Shown here one piece after another: positions 40,443-49,129 of a DNA stretch of 64,000 nucleotides. The DNA lies in assembly GCA_035626235.1 (NCBI GenBank), contig DASPOB010000027.1, forward strand, positions 9,371 to 73,370. The letters run 5' to 3'. The stretch comes from DATFYP01 sp035626235. Lineage in GTDB: Archaea; Thermoproteota; Nitrososphaeria; Nitrososphaerales; Gagatemarchaeaceae. The notes beneath the pieces are model-generated. The model did no database searches. It was not told where the DNA came from and was given only the letters and a program-made list of their open reading frames with translations. A program made the position numbers and the translations under genes. Position 1 is the stretch's first letter. Every line of letters starts with the position of its first letter.

Positions 40443-41108
40443 TCAGCCCGAGTTTAGCTTCCGAAGTACCCTAGTCGGGTCGGCAGCCTCGGTGATTGAC
40501 CTTCCAACGATCATGAAGTCGGCGTCCGTTGCCGACGTCTTCGCGCCACCCTGAGCGCCGATCCCGGGCGCGAAGATTAGGCACCTTTTACCTACTATTG
40601 TCCTGGTCTCCCTCATTATGTCGGCGGATTTCGCCGAAACAACGACTCCGTCCGCTCGCCACTGCTTCGCGCGTTCAGCAAAGACCCTGTACAACGGCAC
40701 GCCCCCCTCAGTCTTCAGTCCGAATCCCTCGCGGGCCCCTCGGTGGCTCATGTACACAAGAAGGAGGATTCCTCCACCTCGGCGGTGCAGCACCTCGATT
40801 GCCTCTCCGAGCCCCTCCTCCTTTCCGACGAATGGGTTGGCTATTACCGCGTCAATCCCATAGGTGAGCAGCGAGTCCACGATGTTGAGATTGGTCGATT
40901 CGATGTCGTTCATCTTCAGATCCGCTATGACAGGCAGGCTCTTTGCCTTGCAATCTGCAATGACCTCCTGAAGCCCTTCCAGCCCGAACGGAAGAATTAG
41001 ATGATGATTCAGCTTGACCGCGGCCACGCCACCTCTTGTCTTCTCTAGGATCCGCCTCGCGCTGGCAAGTCGCTCGTTGAATGGTCCGGCGAAGTCGAGG
41101 GCCAGCAC
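40443..41108 (-). CDS. pyrF: Orotidine 5'-phosphate decarboxylase
   Basis: Last step of UMP synthesis. The family core is clear: LALDFAG (first Asp), VKLNHHLILPFGLE, VIADLKMNDIESTN (catalytic Lys/Asp array), LLVYMSHRGAREGFG, IFAPGIGAQGG and FMIVGRSITEAADP binding phosphate. The start in the table is GTG 41108, which leaves almost no N-terminal helix. The frame stays open upstream to a CTG at 41165 (overlapping the pyrD stop in CTGA) and reads LSGFRERILSSARDRHSRVV there, a normal N-terminus. A CTG start and translational coupling are therefore likely. Third gene of the pyrE-pyrD-pyrF operon. Confidence 0.93.
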   Translation of the reverse strand: MLALDFAGPFNERLASARRILEKTRGGVAAVKLNHHLILPFGLEGLQEVIADCKAKSLPVIADLKMNDIESTNLNIVDSLLTYGIDAVIANPFVGKEEGLGEAIEVLHRRGGGILLLVYMSHRGAREGFGLKTEGGVPLYRVFAERAKQWRADGVVVSAKSADIMRETRTIVGKRCLIFAPGIGAQGGAKTSATDADFMIVGRSITEAADPTRVLRKLNSG

Positions 41109-41161
41109 AACTCTGCTGTGCCTGTCTCTTGCCGAAGACAGGATCCGCTCTCTGAAACCGC

Positions 41162-42115
41162 TCAGACTCCCAGCCCCCCACCAGAACGGGCAGAGCCTTT
41201 CCCGCTCTGGTGAGCTCTCCCCACTAAATCTTTCAGGGCCCTGATTCCCTTTCTCTCCATGTACCCTAGGACCCCCACGTTAATGTCGTTGAACCTATCG
41301 AGTCTCTGCAGCGTCGACGTCCCCACTTGAACTGCATCGGCGCCCGCGAGGAAAAACTGCACCGCATCTTCCCACTTCGACACGCCGCCGCATCCCATTA
41401 TTGGCACGTCGAACTTCTCTCTGAGCTCATAGACGCACCTAAGCGCGATGGGTCGGATGGCACCCCCCGAGAGGCCTCCGTACACATTGGAAAGCGCGGG
41501 CCTCCCCGTCTCTACGTCGATGGAAATCGCCCTCACGGTGTTCGTGGCTGTCAGCCCGTCTGCCCCGGCCTCCAGGGCCGCCCCGGCCACTTCCAGGAGC
41601 CTTTCAGTGTTCGGCGAGAGCTTCGCAAAGACCGGCTTACTCGTCGCCGACTTGACCGCCTTCACCACTCGGTAAACCACTTCAGGATGGTGTCCAACTT
41701 CGGTTCCGACTCCCTCGACGTGAGGGCAGCTGAGGTTCAGCTCATATGCCTCGAAGTCGTGATTGTCGAGGGCGTCAACCACGCTCTCGAATTCGGTATC
41801 GCCTCCTCCGAAAATTGAAACGATCACGGGGAGGGACTTCCCCTGTATGACAGACAACTCCTCCGAGAATCTCGCTCCCCCTGGATTTGGTAGGCCGGCT
41901 GCGTTGACCATTCCAGAGTCAACTTCTACCATGGTCGGCTCGGGATACCCGTCCCTCGGCTTCGGCCCTACCGACTTGGTGACGGCCGCCCCCGCTCCAT
42001 ACTTTAGCGCCTCTAGCACCCTTGAGAGCGATGGGCCCTGAACTCCTGAAGCGAGGACGGTAGGGTTGGACAGGTGCAACTTCCCCGCGTCCACCCGGAT
42101 CGCTTCCGGGTCCAT
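41162..42115 (-). CDS. pyrD: Dihydroorotate dehydrogenase (class 1B catalytic subunit)
   Basis: A 317-residue flavoprotein that oxidises dihydroorotate to orotate. Features: LSNPTVLASGVQG, KSVGPKPRDGYPEP, NAAGLPNPG, ELNLSCPHVEGVG, VFAKLSPNT, TATNTVRAISIDVETG, GGLSGGAIRPIALRCV, DVPIMGCGGV and AGADAVQVGTS. The N-L-S-C-P catalytic Cys is present. Class 1B enzymes usually use a PyrK electron-transfer partner; no PyrK gene is visible here. The ATG overlaps the pyrE stop by one base (shared A), so the genes are cotranscribed. Confidence 0.95.
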   Translation of the reverse strand: MDPEAIRVDAGKLHLSNPTVLASGVQGPSLSRVLEALKYGAGAAVTKSVGPKPRDGYPEPTMVEVDSGMVNAAGLPNPGGARFSEELSVIQGKSLPVIVSIFGGGDTEFESVVDALDNHDFEAYELNLSCPHVEGVGTEVGHHPEVVYRVVKAVKSATSKPVFAKLSPNTERLLEVAGAALEAGADGLTATNTVRAISIDVETGRPALSNVYGGLSGGAIRPIALRCVYELREKFDVPIMGCGGVSKWEDAVQFFLAGADAVQVGTSTLQRLDRFNDINVGVLGYMERKGIRALKDLVGRAHQSGKGSARSGGGLGV

Positions 42116-42735
42116 CAGGCTGCGCCCTCCACCTGACGGAGGACTGCCCCGTACTCTTTCTTGGTCACCTTCTTTGACCTGTAGATGACGTCAGCCAACT
42201 CTCTCACGTTCGCGAATGCATGCAATCTTACCCCTTTTCTCAGCAGGTTTGGGGCACCTCCTTCCTGCCTGTCGACGAGCACCAGAGCATCATCGACCCT
42301 GCACCCGACCCGCCGTAGCGCTTCCACGGCCAAGAGCATGCTGCCCCCCGTCGTGACAAGGTCGTCAACCATCAACGCCCTGAAGCCAGGGCTGACAGCC
42401 CCTTCGACAAGTCCCCCAAGGCCGTGCCCCTTCTCTTCGCTCCTGACGTAGACCATGGGCTTTTCGAGCAGAAAGGCAAGCGGGGCCGAGAAGGCGATGC
42501 CGGCAGTTGCCACGCCAGCCACGACATCGAATTCGGATTTCCCAACGCTCTCTGCGAGTCTCCTGTAAGCTTGGATGACGAAGGAGTAGACTTTGGGGTC
42601 GCTAGGGACTACCCTCAGGTTGAGATAGTAAGAACTCGTTTTGCCGCTTGCTAGCGTGAACCTCCCGAATCGGAGGGCGCCTATCTTGAAAAGAGAACTG
42701 GCGAGGGCCGCCTTTTGCATCCGTGGCTCAGACAA
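42115..42735 (-). CDS. pyrE: Orotate phosphoribosyltransferase
   Basis: A 206-residue enzyme that adds ribose phosphate to orotate. The signature VRSEEKGHG is the catalytic flexible loop, and ALMVDDLVTTGGSMLLAVEALR is the PRPP-binding motif. FTLASGKTSSYYLNLR is the usual opening. The start TTG 42735 precedes ATG 42720; either is possible. A minus-strand CTTATATG near 42780-42790 is the probable promoter for the three-gene pyrE-pyrD-pyrF operon. Confidence 0.95.
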   Translation of the reverse strand: MSEPRMQKAALASSLFKIGALRFGRFTLASGKTSSYYLNLRVVPSDPKVYSFVIQAYRRLAESVGKSEFDVVAGVATAGIAFSAPLAFLLEKPMVYVRSEEKGHGLGGLVEGAVSPGFRALMVDDLVTTGGSMLLAVEALRRVGCRVDDALVLVDRQEGGAPNLLRKGVRLHAFANVRELADVIYRSKKVTKKEYGAVLRQVEGAA

Positions 42736-42901
42736 GAGTGACCTCGCTCCGCACCGGACTCAACGGTAAGGTCAGCCCTTCACATATAAGCCTTGAGAGA
42801 TGCTTTGCCCTTTACCGCGTCCGACGGTCTTCCAAGATGGTCCTGAGGTCCGAATTCCTACGCGTTTCCCAAAATCAAGTCCGGTCAAAGGCATGATGAA
42901 C

Positions 42902-43555
42902 TCAGGCGCGTCTTGCTCTGTGCTTCTCCAAGATTCTTCTCACTTCATCGTCTTCAACTTGCTCGAAGTCACCATAGAACTCTCCAATCGAAAAGAACGG
43001 CCCCGGGGTCTGCAGGCATACCACGCGGTATCCATCGTCGGAAAGAGTTTCTACGGCGTCCCGTGGAGAAACCGGGATGGCTACGACGATTTCCTTCGGC
43101 TTCATCTTCTTGAGAGACATCACGGCTGCTCCGACAGAGCTTCCCGTTGCTATGCCGTCGTCAACGACCACTACCACTTTTCCCTCAAGGGAGGGGAACG
43201 GCCTGTCTCCCCTGAACTTCTTCGTCCTCTCCCTGACCTCTTCCCTCTTCCTGGCGACTTCGGCCTCTAGATAGTCGCGCCCCGCTCCAAGTGACTCCGC
43301 AGCCTGCCTGTCCAATATGACCTCCCCCTCCTGGGTTACAGCTCCCAAGGCGTATTCGGGTTCTCCGGGAGGAGAAATCTTCCTGGTGACAATCACGTCC
43401 AAGGGAACCCCTAAGGCGTCTGCAACCTCGCTTGCTACTACGACGCCTCCTCGAGGGATTGCAAGGACAACCGCGTCCCCCTTCACCGTCTTCTTCAGGA
43501 CTTCCCCGAGCTTCTTCCCAGCCTCGACCCTGTCGCGGAAGAGGGTACGGTTCAA
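42902..43555 (-). CDS. Phosphoribosyltransferase-like protein
   Basis: A type I phosphoribosyltransferase-fold protein. LFRDRVEAGKKLGEVLKK opens it, VVLAIPRGGVVVASEVADALGVPLDV is the hydrophobic loop and KVVVVVDDGIATGSSVGAAV the PRPP-binding motif. FAYGALGAV-like SPPGEPEYALGAVTQEGEV is also typical of the stand-alone family related to ComF-like PRTs. Substrate unknown. The frame opens at 43684, but the first 43 residues are low-complexity; TTG 43555 gives the normal N-terminus (217 residues). Confidence 0.8.
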   Translation of the reverse strand: MNRTLFRDRVEAGKKLGEVLKKTVKGDAVVLAIPRGGVVVASEVADALGVPLDVIVTRKISPPGEPEYALGAVTQEGEVILDRQAAESLGAGRDYLEAEVARKREEVRERTKKFRGDRPFPSLEGKVVVVVDDGIATGSSVGAAVMSLKKMKPKEIVVAIPVSPRDAVETLSDDGYRVVCLQTPGPFFSIGEFYGDFEQVEDDEVRRILEKHRARRA

Positions 43556-43809
43556 ACTTTCCCGCGTTCTGGTATGGTTGGCGCCGCTATTGTCTGTTTG
43601 CCTGCCCCGTTCCCAGAAGAGGCTGGGCCTCCTCACGGAAGGCGACTTCGGGAACCACTCTCCTCGCTGCCGCAATCCCGTCAATTCCAGGGCACTTCGC
43701 TTTACTACGTCAACTCTCGACTCTCAGAGTGGTACCAAGCGTTCTTGGGGGATCTTCGCGTCGGGCAGAAGTGGCAGAAATGTCAGAACTGGAACGTAGG
43801 ACCGGCGAA

Positions 43810-44301
43810 TCAGCCGTGAATCGGGACCTTCGTCCACGGATTGTGAACGCCACCAACGGTCCGGTTACTCTCGGCGTTCGTCTCCCGCCCTTGAGTTTCA
43901 GCCCGCCAGAGCAATCCAATCCTTACAATCGGTCGTTCCCCGCCCAGCACCCAAATCTCCCAGCTCCTTCTTAGCGCGAGGTCAACCCTTCCGAGTCTCC
44001 CCTGGGGAATCGCAAGGACTCGCCTGATCGAGCCTGTCTGGAAGAGAAACGGCTGAAACCACACACTCGAGAAGTTCTTCGCAAGAAACCTCTTCATACT
44101 AGGGTGGGTCTCGCACTCAGCTATCACGAACTCCTCCTTTCCTCCTTCGTTGCGGTGCCCGAGGAGGTCTGGACGGTAAGCCGTCCATGACACACGTCTG
44201 CTAGGGGGGAACAGGGGCTCGGCCTGCACGCAATAGCCCTCCTTCTCAAGCTCTCTCCTGACGACGAGCTTCATTCTCTGATGGGCCGCCGATTCCGCCA
44301 C
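43810..44301 (-). CDS. Hypothetical protein, possible nuclease fold
   Basis: A 163-residue protein beginning MAESAAHQRMKLVVRRELEK. The segments AYRPDLLGHRN and FVIAECETHPSMKRFLAKNF have the spacing of a PD-(D/E)xK-like core, but the Lys of the motif is not clear, so activity is doubtful. Rich in Arg and Trp. No signal or membrane helix. I do not recognise the family. Its 5' end faces the unassigned 44302-44913 stretch. Confidence 0.5.
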   Translation of the reverse strand: MAESAAHQRMKLVVRRELEKEGYCVQAEPLFPPSRRVSWTAYRPDLLGHRNEGGKEEFVIAECETHPSMKRFLAKNFSSVWFQPFLFQTGSIRRVLAIPQGRLGRVDLALRRSWEIWVLGGERPIVRIGLLWRAETQGRETNAESNRTVGGVHNPWTKVPIHG

Positions 44302-44913
44302 GGCACACCATCGTTTGGTGGTGCATTTCTGGAGAAGGCTCTACAAGTCTAGAGCGGGGGTCAACGACAGGTAATGCTCTCGCCTCCTGCGCATCACGTA
44401 GTAGATTTCGCGAGTGTTCCTAGCCATCGTGATATTGTTGTCAACAGAATATTCGTTGATTGTCAGGAAGGAGAGTCAAGGGAAGATAACATCCCTGCGA
44501 GCCACGACTCGTACAGCTCTCTCGCTGTTGGCAAGGCCGACGGCCAGGGAGGCAACCCGCGACGCCGCCGGCAACGCGCGAGGCCGGGAATATTCCGGGT
44601 CGCCCCCAGGCTGGTAGCCATGCCTCGAGGCTGAGAGGGCCGAGCGTGGTCCGACGACCATCTCTCGGGAAGGTAAAGGTCCTTCCTCGGACGAATTGGA
44701 ACCGATGGCCCATCGCCGAACGGGGCAGGTGCAGAGCGACTTGCTTAGCACCTCTCCGAGCGCCGAGGACCCTGAGGCCCCCTTCGTTCGATGAAGGGCT
44801 GCAGACCTGAATGGGAACGGAAGTAGAAACACGCACGGCTCGATCGGTCTGACAAAGACAGCGAGGGGCGGCTTTTGCTGCTTATTAGAGTCGGAGAACG
44901 AGCCCATGCCAAC
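44302..44913. other. About 600 bases without a supported gene
   Basis: Open frames exist on both strands here, but their translations are low-complexity and no start or homology supports them. Visible structure includes the hairpin GGAAGG-TAAAGGT-CCTTCC (about 44674-44692). The region is larger than other gaps in the window. It could hold a structured RNA; RNase P RNA and SRP RNA motifs were looked for by eye and not found convincingly. Confidence 0.3.
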
Positions 44914-45378
44914 TTGCGCATAGGGTTGTTGATCTTCTTCACGGCGTTACTCGCGGTCCTCCCTCAGAGCATGCTGCAGGGTTACGAATACTCCCTCCCG
45001 GCGGCGCTTTCGCGGGTCGTGAACCCTCAGGCGTACTCGTCATTCACTCTCGCCGTGGGACTGCTTGGGATCGCCTTGAACCCCGTAATGCTGTTTGTCA
45101 TCATGTATGTAATCGGACGCAGTCTCGACCTCAAGTCCAAGTACAAGGTCGTAGTCTCCCGCTTGTTCATTGGCGCCCTCGTCGGCGAGCTCGTAGGCAG
45201 CGGGTCGATTTACTTCGCTTATCCTTTCAACGCCAACGGCCTTGCAATCGCTGCGGAGATTGCCGTCCAGAGCGTCAGCTCGGCCGTGTCGGCCATTTTC
45301 GTGGGCTTTGCCGCCGCCGCCCTCTCCTTCATCAGGAGGCCCGCGCGCCTTGAGTTTCCCGATGTACCGCAGGAGTAA
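44914..45378 (+). CDS. Membrane protein of unknown function
   Basis: A protein of about 154 residues with four hydrophobic helices (LLIFFTALLAVLP, FTLAVGLLGIALNPVMLFVI, LFIGALVGELVGSGSIYF, AVSAIFVGFAAAALSF). The frame opens at TTG 44875, but TTATTAGA at 44882-44889 reads as a TATA box 28 bases before TTG 44914, which I use. No family recognised. The FKBP gene begins 33 bases after its stop. Confidence 0.6.
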   Translation: MRIGLLIFFTALLAVLPQSMLQGYEYSLPAALSRVVNPQAYSSFTLAVGLLGIALNPVMLFVIMYVIGRSLDLKSKYKVVVSRLFIGALVGELVGSGSIYFAYPFNANGLAIAAEIAVQSVSSAVSAIFVGFAAAALSFIRRPARLEFPDVPQE

Positions 45379-45410
45379 TCATTAAGACCATCTACAGCCC
45401 CTACATCCCG

Positions 45411-45743
45411 TTGAGCGAGATATCCGCCCAGAACGGTGACACGGTGTCCGTCCATTACGTCGGCAGGTTCCCTGGTGGAAGAGTCTTCGATACAAGCATG
45501 AGGTCCGAAGCGGAGAAGGCGGGGCTCTTCAACCCAGCTAGGGACTACAAGCCGCTCCAGGTGACCCTCGGCGCGCACCAAGTCATCTCGGGTTTCGAGG
45601 AAGCCCTCTTGGGGATGAGGGTAAACGAGTCAAAGGAAGTCACGCTCCCCCCCGAGAAGGCTTATGGAAAAAGCGGGAGGCACCCCATGGCTGGCAAGAC
45701 CCTTCAGTTCAAGCTATTGGTTACGAATGTCAAGAAGAAATAG
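45411..45743 (+). CDS. FKBP-type peptidyl-prolyl cis-trans isomerase
   Basis: A 110-residue single FKBP domain that speeds proline isomerisation in folding. NGDTVSVHYVGRFPGGRVFDTS, LQVTLGAHQVISGFEEALLGM and EVTLPPEKAYGKSG are the family core; the pocket residues Tyr, Phe, Asp, Phe-Asp and Trp-equivalent positions are largely present. It lacks the long IF domain of SlyD-like archaeal FKBPs (a short insertion of about 20 residues sits after VFDTS). TTG start with TTAAG near 45388 about 23 bases upstream. Cytosolic. Confidence 0.92.
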   Translation: MSEISAQNGDTVSVHYVGRFPGGRVFDTSMRSEAEKAGLFNPARDYKPLQVTLGAHQVISGFEEALLGMRVNESKEVTLPPEKAYGKSGRHPMAGKTLQFKLLVTNVKKK

Positions 45744-45851
45744 CAAGAAGGATTCTGGGCAAGAATGGCTGGGCCTCGTCCGCCAGGTTGCTTCGGGTGT
45801 CCTGCGTTCGTCATTAGTGCTTAATTAGGACCGTGAACGAATCGAGATTCG

Positions 45852-46133
45852 ATGGCCAAACGGGGTTTTACCATAGACACTGGGAAGGAGAAAATTGAGG
45901 TCGAGGGGCATGCGCATCAAAACGTTGCAGTGAAGTACCTCATGAAAAGAAGGAGGAGCCTGATTTTCACGAAGGACCCTGCCAAGGTCGAGAAGCTCTT
46001 CTCAGAGGTACCTACCGAAATCAGCATCATAGGGGCCAACGTCACCAAGAAGTACAAAGTGAGCTGGGAAAGGGTGGGGACTGGGGAGTTTCCAGGAGCT
46101 AGGTTCACTTTCACGCTCGAGGAAACTCAATAA
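45852..46133 (+). CDS. Small archaeal hypothetical protein
   Basis: A 93-residue protein with a basic middle (VKYLMKRRRSLIFTKD) and beta strands at both ends (FTIDTGKEKIEVEG, YKVSWERVGTGEFPG). It looks like a small single-domain archaeal protein; I do not know the family. A TGCTTAATTAGG element at about 45818-45829 lies some 28 bases before the ATG. No Cys, signal or membrane helix. Confidence 0.65.
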   Translation: MAKRGFTIDTGKEKIEVEGHAHQNVAVKYLMKRRRSLIFTKDPAKVEKLFSEVPTEISIIGANVTKKYKVSWERVGTGEFPGARFTFTLEETQ

Positions 46134-46172
46134 AGCAAACCCTTAGTAAACCATCGAGTTCCTCTTTGAGCC

Positions 46173-46382
46173 ATGAGTCCTGGATTCGGGCGAAGCAAGT
46201 ACGGTGACGCAATCGAGAAGGTAAGGCAACAGCACCAGGACAAGGTTGCCCCAGCGCATTCGACGGTGGAGTGCCCGAGGTGCGCCACCAGACAAGTCAT
46301 TACCGATGCGCCTGGGATGAGGCGCTGCATCAAGTGCGGTTTCGAGTTCAGACCAAAGTCGTCTGTACCTGCCTCTGCTTAG
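46173..46382 (+). CDS. Zinc-ribbon protein (69 residues)
   Basis: Small protein with one zinc ribbon near the C-terminus: VECPRCATRQV and RRCIKCGFEFR, two CxxC knuckles separated by 14 residues. The N-terminus is helical and charged (KYGDAIEKVRQQHQDKV). Such proteins may bind RNA polymerase, RNA or partner proteins. A CCTTAGTAA element about 26 bases before the ATG suggests a leaderless message. Confidence 0.65.
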   Translation: MSPGFGRSKYGDAIEKVRQQHQDKVAPAHSTVECPRCATRQVITDAPGMRRCIKCGFEFRPKSSVPASA

Positions 46383-46442
46383 ATGACCTTCGTACAAGAG
46401 GGCAGTCGGGACCGCTGAGGGCAGCAGCCTCGTTGTCCTACG

Positions 46443-46916
46443 TCACTTGCGGGCCTCGAAGTACTTCTTGAGGGGTTCCCAGTAGTAGTCGTTCCATCCC
46501 TCGGCGTACTCAGGTGCCTGCTCGGCAGGGACCTTGGTGTGTACCATCTTCAGCTCCGTCTTCCTCCCCTTTGGAGTGAACGTCAGTTCGACCACCGACG
46601 GGGGGTACCCGGCCGGCCACTCCGTGGTTGTCCATTCATGAACCGCCCTCTTCCCTTTCTCGAGTTTAACGAACTTTCCCTTTATGTAGCCGTCCCAAGC
46701 CGTGAAACGTCCTCCCACCCGTGGCGAGCCAGTCGCAGGGGACCCGGTGAACTCCGAGTGTTTCTTCGGGTCTACGTACGCGTCGTAGACTTCTTCGGGG
46801 GTCGCTTCCACGATGGCGGTTTGCTCAATGGTCTCGAATTTCGTCCGGAATCTCCATCCCGAGACGAGGATCTGCGGCTTCCGATTAAGTCCTTCGTCCG
46901 CAACAACTCTGATCAC
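46443..46916 (-). CDS. SRPBCC (AHSA1-like) domain protein, second copy
   Basis: A 157-residue protein with the AHSA1-type pattern TAIVEATPEEVYDAYVDPKKH, GGRFTAWDGYIKGKFVKLE, VHEWTTTEWPAGYPPSVVEL and a C-terminal helix EGWNDYYWEPLKKY. These proteins bind hydrophobic ligands in a helix-grip pocket or activate Hsp90 in eukaryotes. The ligand is unknown. The first 15 residues may not belong to the domain. Related in fold, not closely in sequence, to 1452-1898. Confidence 0.8.
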   Translation of the reverse strand: MIRVVADEGLNRKPQILVSGWRFRTKFETIEQTAIVEATPEEVYDAYVDPKKHSEFTGSPATGSPRVGGRFTAWDGYIKGKFVKLEKGKRAVHEWTTTEWPAGYPPSVVELTFTPKGRKTELKMVHTKVPAEQAPEYAEGWNDYYWEPLKKYFEARK

Positions 46917-47050
46917 ACGGAATCTGCTGCCCCCCTCTGGAGTGTCGTCAGCTGGAACCTGCCGAGGGAGGCCGCCGCGTCTTGGCGGCTGTCGACGCCG
47001 CCATCCGCGTCCGTGGCGTCACTCCTTCCCTGTGGTCACCGGCGTCCCGC

Positions 47051-47272
47051 CTATCTCTTCCCCTTCCACGCCTGGGCACGCTCGCAGAAGTCGTCCGCCT
47101 CATCGAGCGCCTTCGAGCAGTGCTTGTAGTGGTTGATGACTTCCCTCAGGGCCTCCTCCACCGGGGTCGGCGGGCCTGGGCAGAGGGAGTCGAGCTGCGC
47201 CCTCACTTCCATCAATGGTTGCCAGACGTCCGGGGGGATGTTGAGCGGGACCCCCTGCTTGCTCGTTGCCAT
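47051..47272 (-). CDS. Small hypothetical protein (73 residues)
   Basis: A 73-residue protein with a predicted helix (PVEEALREVINHYKHCSKAL) containing a pair of Cys-His and a basic tail. It resembles a short DNA- or metal-binding protein such as a ribbon-helix-helix subunit, but this is only by shape. ATG start; convergent with nothing nearby. The 5' flank overlaps no other gene. Confidence 0.5.
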   Translation of the reverse strand: MATSKQGVPLNIPPDVWQPLMEVRAQLDSLCPGPPTPVEEALREVINHYKHCSKALDEADDFCERAQAWKGKR

Positions 47273-47452
47273 GGCCTAGAGGAGCTACAGGGTCTATTTT
47301 TGGCTTGATGCTTTCGTCTTCAGCTACGGCTGTCTGGGCAGGGGCGCTTCTCAATTCTACCGCCGCGCCATGATTTTGGCTCCGCACAACTGGTAGAAAG
47401 TCGCGTCACATGTGACCTGAGTTTCACGGCATCAGCGGAAAAGCGAGGCTGC

Positions 47453-48550
47453 CTAGAGCTGATTTCCGCAGCTGGCACAGAACTTCGCGCCTGCCGCTAC
47501 TTGAGTACCACAGTTCGGGCAGAACTTGGATCCCCCCCCAGCGGCTGGCGGTCCCTGCGGCTGGGCCTGCGCGGCTCCGCAGTTCGGGCAGAACTTCGTG
47601 TTCACCGGGACGAGGGACCCGCAGTTGGTGCAACTCCTTGTTTGGGCCTGGCCCATCCCTTGAGCCATCTGCCCTCCGATAGCGTAGCCCACCCCTAACC
47701 CTGCTCCCAGGCCCGCAGTCACTCCGGCTCCCCCTGATGGGTTCTTCGCGGCGTCATCAATAGCCTTGCCTGTCTGGTACTGCATGTAGTTCACTCCGAG
47801 GACGGACATTTCTGACCTGGTATCAATGGCCTTCTGAACCTCATCCGGAAGGCTGATGGTAAGCCCAGACAGCTTGTTGATTTCAACGCCGTACTGCCCC
47901 AAGTTGTCAGGGCTCATCGACAGGACCACCTGTTCTATGTTTGTCAAGTTAGCCGCGAGGTCGGTCACCTTGAGTCCCTGCTGCTTCATCTTCCCGAGGG
48001 CGTTGTAAACCATGATTACCATCTGCTCCTTCACCCTCCCCTCGACATCATCGGAGGAATCAGCTCCGAAGGTGCCCACGAACTGATTGATGAAGAGCTC
48101 AGGAGATGAAATCTTCCACCTGTATTCTCCAAAAACGCGAAGGTTGACGACTCCGAAGGCTGGGTCTGTGAACGAGTACGGTTGGGTGCTCCCGAACTTC
48201 CCGTCGAGGTACCGCTTCGGGATGTAGTACACCTCTGCCCACTGCGTAACTCCTGTAAAGAACTTCAGGAGTTTTCCCACTACTGGGGCGTTGAAGTCAG
48301 TGAGAGCATACCTGTTGGGCTGGTCGAAATAAGTCAGCGCCTTTCCATCTCTGTAGAAGACCGCAATCTCGTCCTCCCTCACTACTATGTTGTCGTTGAG
48401 CCTGATTTGCCGCGGGGCCCTCCATAGTACGTTGTAGACCCCTGGTGCGGGTTGCTTGTCCTTGTCATCCCATGCGAATGTGGTGGAACCGAAAGCGCTC
48501 CCTCCAGTGGCGGGCACAGGTTCAGCCTTTTTCCCAAACACCATTGCCAT
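47453..48550 (-). CDS. SPFH/Band-7-like protein with C-terminal zinc ribbons
   Basis: A 365-residue SPFH-type protein. The N-terminal part (TFAWDDKDKQPAPGVYNVLWRAPRQI, NDNIVVREDEIAVFYRDGK, RYALTDFNAPVVGKL) is the virion-core-protein-like SPFH branch (YdjI type). A Gly-rich segment (AGLGAGLGVGYAIGGQ) precedes two zinc ribbons, CTNCGSLVPVN...CPNCG and CPNCGTQV...CASCG. In bacteria such proteins pair with a coiled-coil protein in envelope-stress modules. ATG 48550 is chosen because it starts three bases after the upstream stop (CTG AGG TAG then TGATG). Confidence 0.8.
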   Translation of the reverse strand: MAMVFGKKAEPVPATGGSAFGSTTFAWDDKDKQPAPGVYNVLWRAPRQIRLNDNIVVREDEIAVFYRDGKALTYFDQPNRYALTDFNAPVVGKLLKFFTGVTQWAEVYYIPKRYLDGKFGSTQPYSFTDPAFGVVNLRVFGEYRWKISSPELFINQFVGTFGADSSDDVEGRVKEQMVIMVYNALGKMKQQGLKVTDLAANLTNIEQVVLSMSPDNLGQYGVEINKLSGLTISLPDEVQKAIDTRSEMSVLGVNYMQYQTGKAIDDAAKNPSGGAGVTAGLGAGLGVGYAIGGQMAQGMGQAQTRSCTNCGSLVPVNTKFCPNCGAAQAQPQGPPAAGGGSKFCPNCGTQVAAGAKFCASCGNQL

Positions 48551-48552
48551 CA

Positions 48553-49098
48553 CTACCTCTGGGCGATGCCCTCCATTGCCTCGATTCTCTGCGACCACTT
48601 ATCCTTGATGTCCGCCACCGACCGCGCGAAGTCGCCAAGCGCGGCCTGGACCTTGCCAGGGGACGCGCTGTCATAGGTGAGCGTCGTGGGGGAAGTCGCC
48701 TGGTCCAACTGGAAAACTGCGCTGACGAAAGCATAATCGTAGTCGTACAACTTGTTCAGCTTGTCTTCAGTCACCTGAATCGGAGCTACCCACCCCGAGT
48801 ATCCCTGCGCCGCATGCCTCACTTCTCCGCTGAGAGTCTGCACCTGTGCTATCAGGGATCCTATGCTCGTCAGGTTGGTCAGGTCATTCGCAGCCGCCAC
48901 TTGTTTTCTCAACTGTTGCAGGTTGTCCTTGACCTTGTCGAGCCTGTTTGCGACTTGATTCCGAAGTAACTCGTCGGAGACCCTGATGTCCTCCTTGCTC
49001 CTGTACCCTCTCAGCCCTGGTATCAAGAGCTCGAGCTTCTTCATTGCGCCTCTGTTGGCGTCCACCTGCTGCCTGATGTCTGGGTTACCCTGAGACAA
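48553..49098 (-). CDS. Coiled-coil partner of the SPFH protein
   Basis: A 181-residue largely alpha-helical protein. The stretch LIPGLRGYRSKEDIRVSDELLRNQVANRL with long helices of heptads, then GYSGWVAPIQVTEDKLNKLYDYDY, matches proteins found next to YdjI/SPFH genes in bacteria (phage-shock-like stress modules). It is immediately upstream of the SPFH gene and likely cotranscribed. No membrane helix. The start is TTG 49098; the promoter is the shared TATA at 49130-49142. Confidence 0.75.
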   Translation of the reverse strand: MSQGNPDIRQQVDANRGAMKKLELLIPGLRGYRSKEDIRVSDELLRNQVANRLDKVKDNLQQLRKQVAAANDLTNLTSIGSLIAQVQTLSGEVRHAAQGYSGWVAPIQVTEDKLNKLYDYDYAFVSAVFQLDQATSPTTLTYDSASPGKVQAALGDFARSVADIKDKWSQRIEAMEGIAQR

Positions 49099-49129
49099 AG
49101 CCTTACGGAGCTCCGCGTCCCGTCCATCG

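Noticed and set aside
43432..43974. Plus-strand open frames over the phosphoribosyltransferase gene
   Set aside because: Proline/serine-rich antisense frames in high-GC DNA; the minus-strand PRPP motif is decisive.
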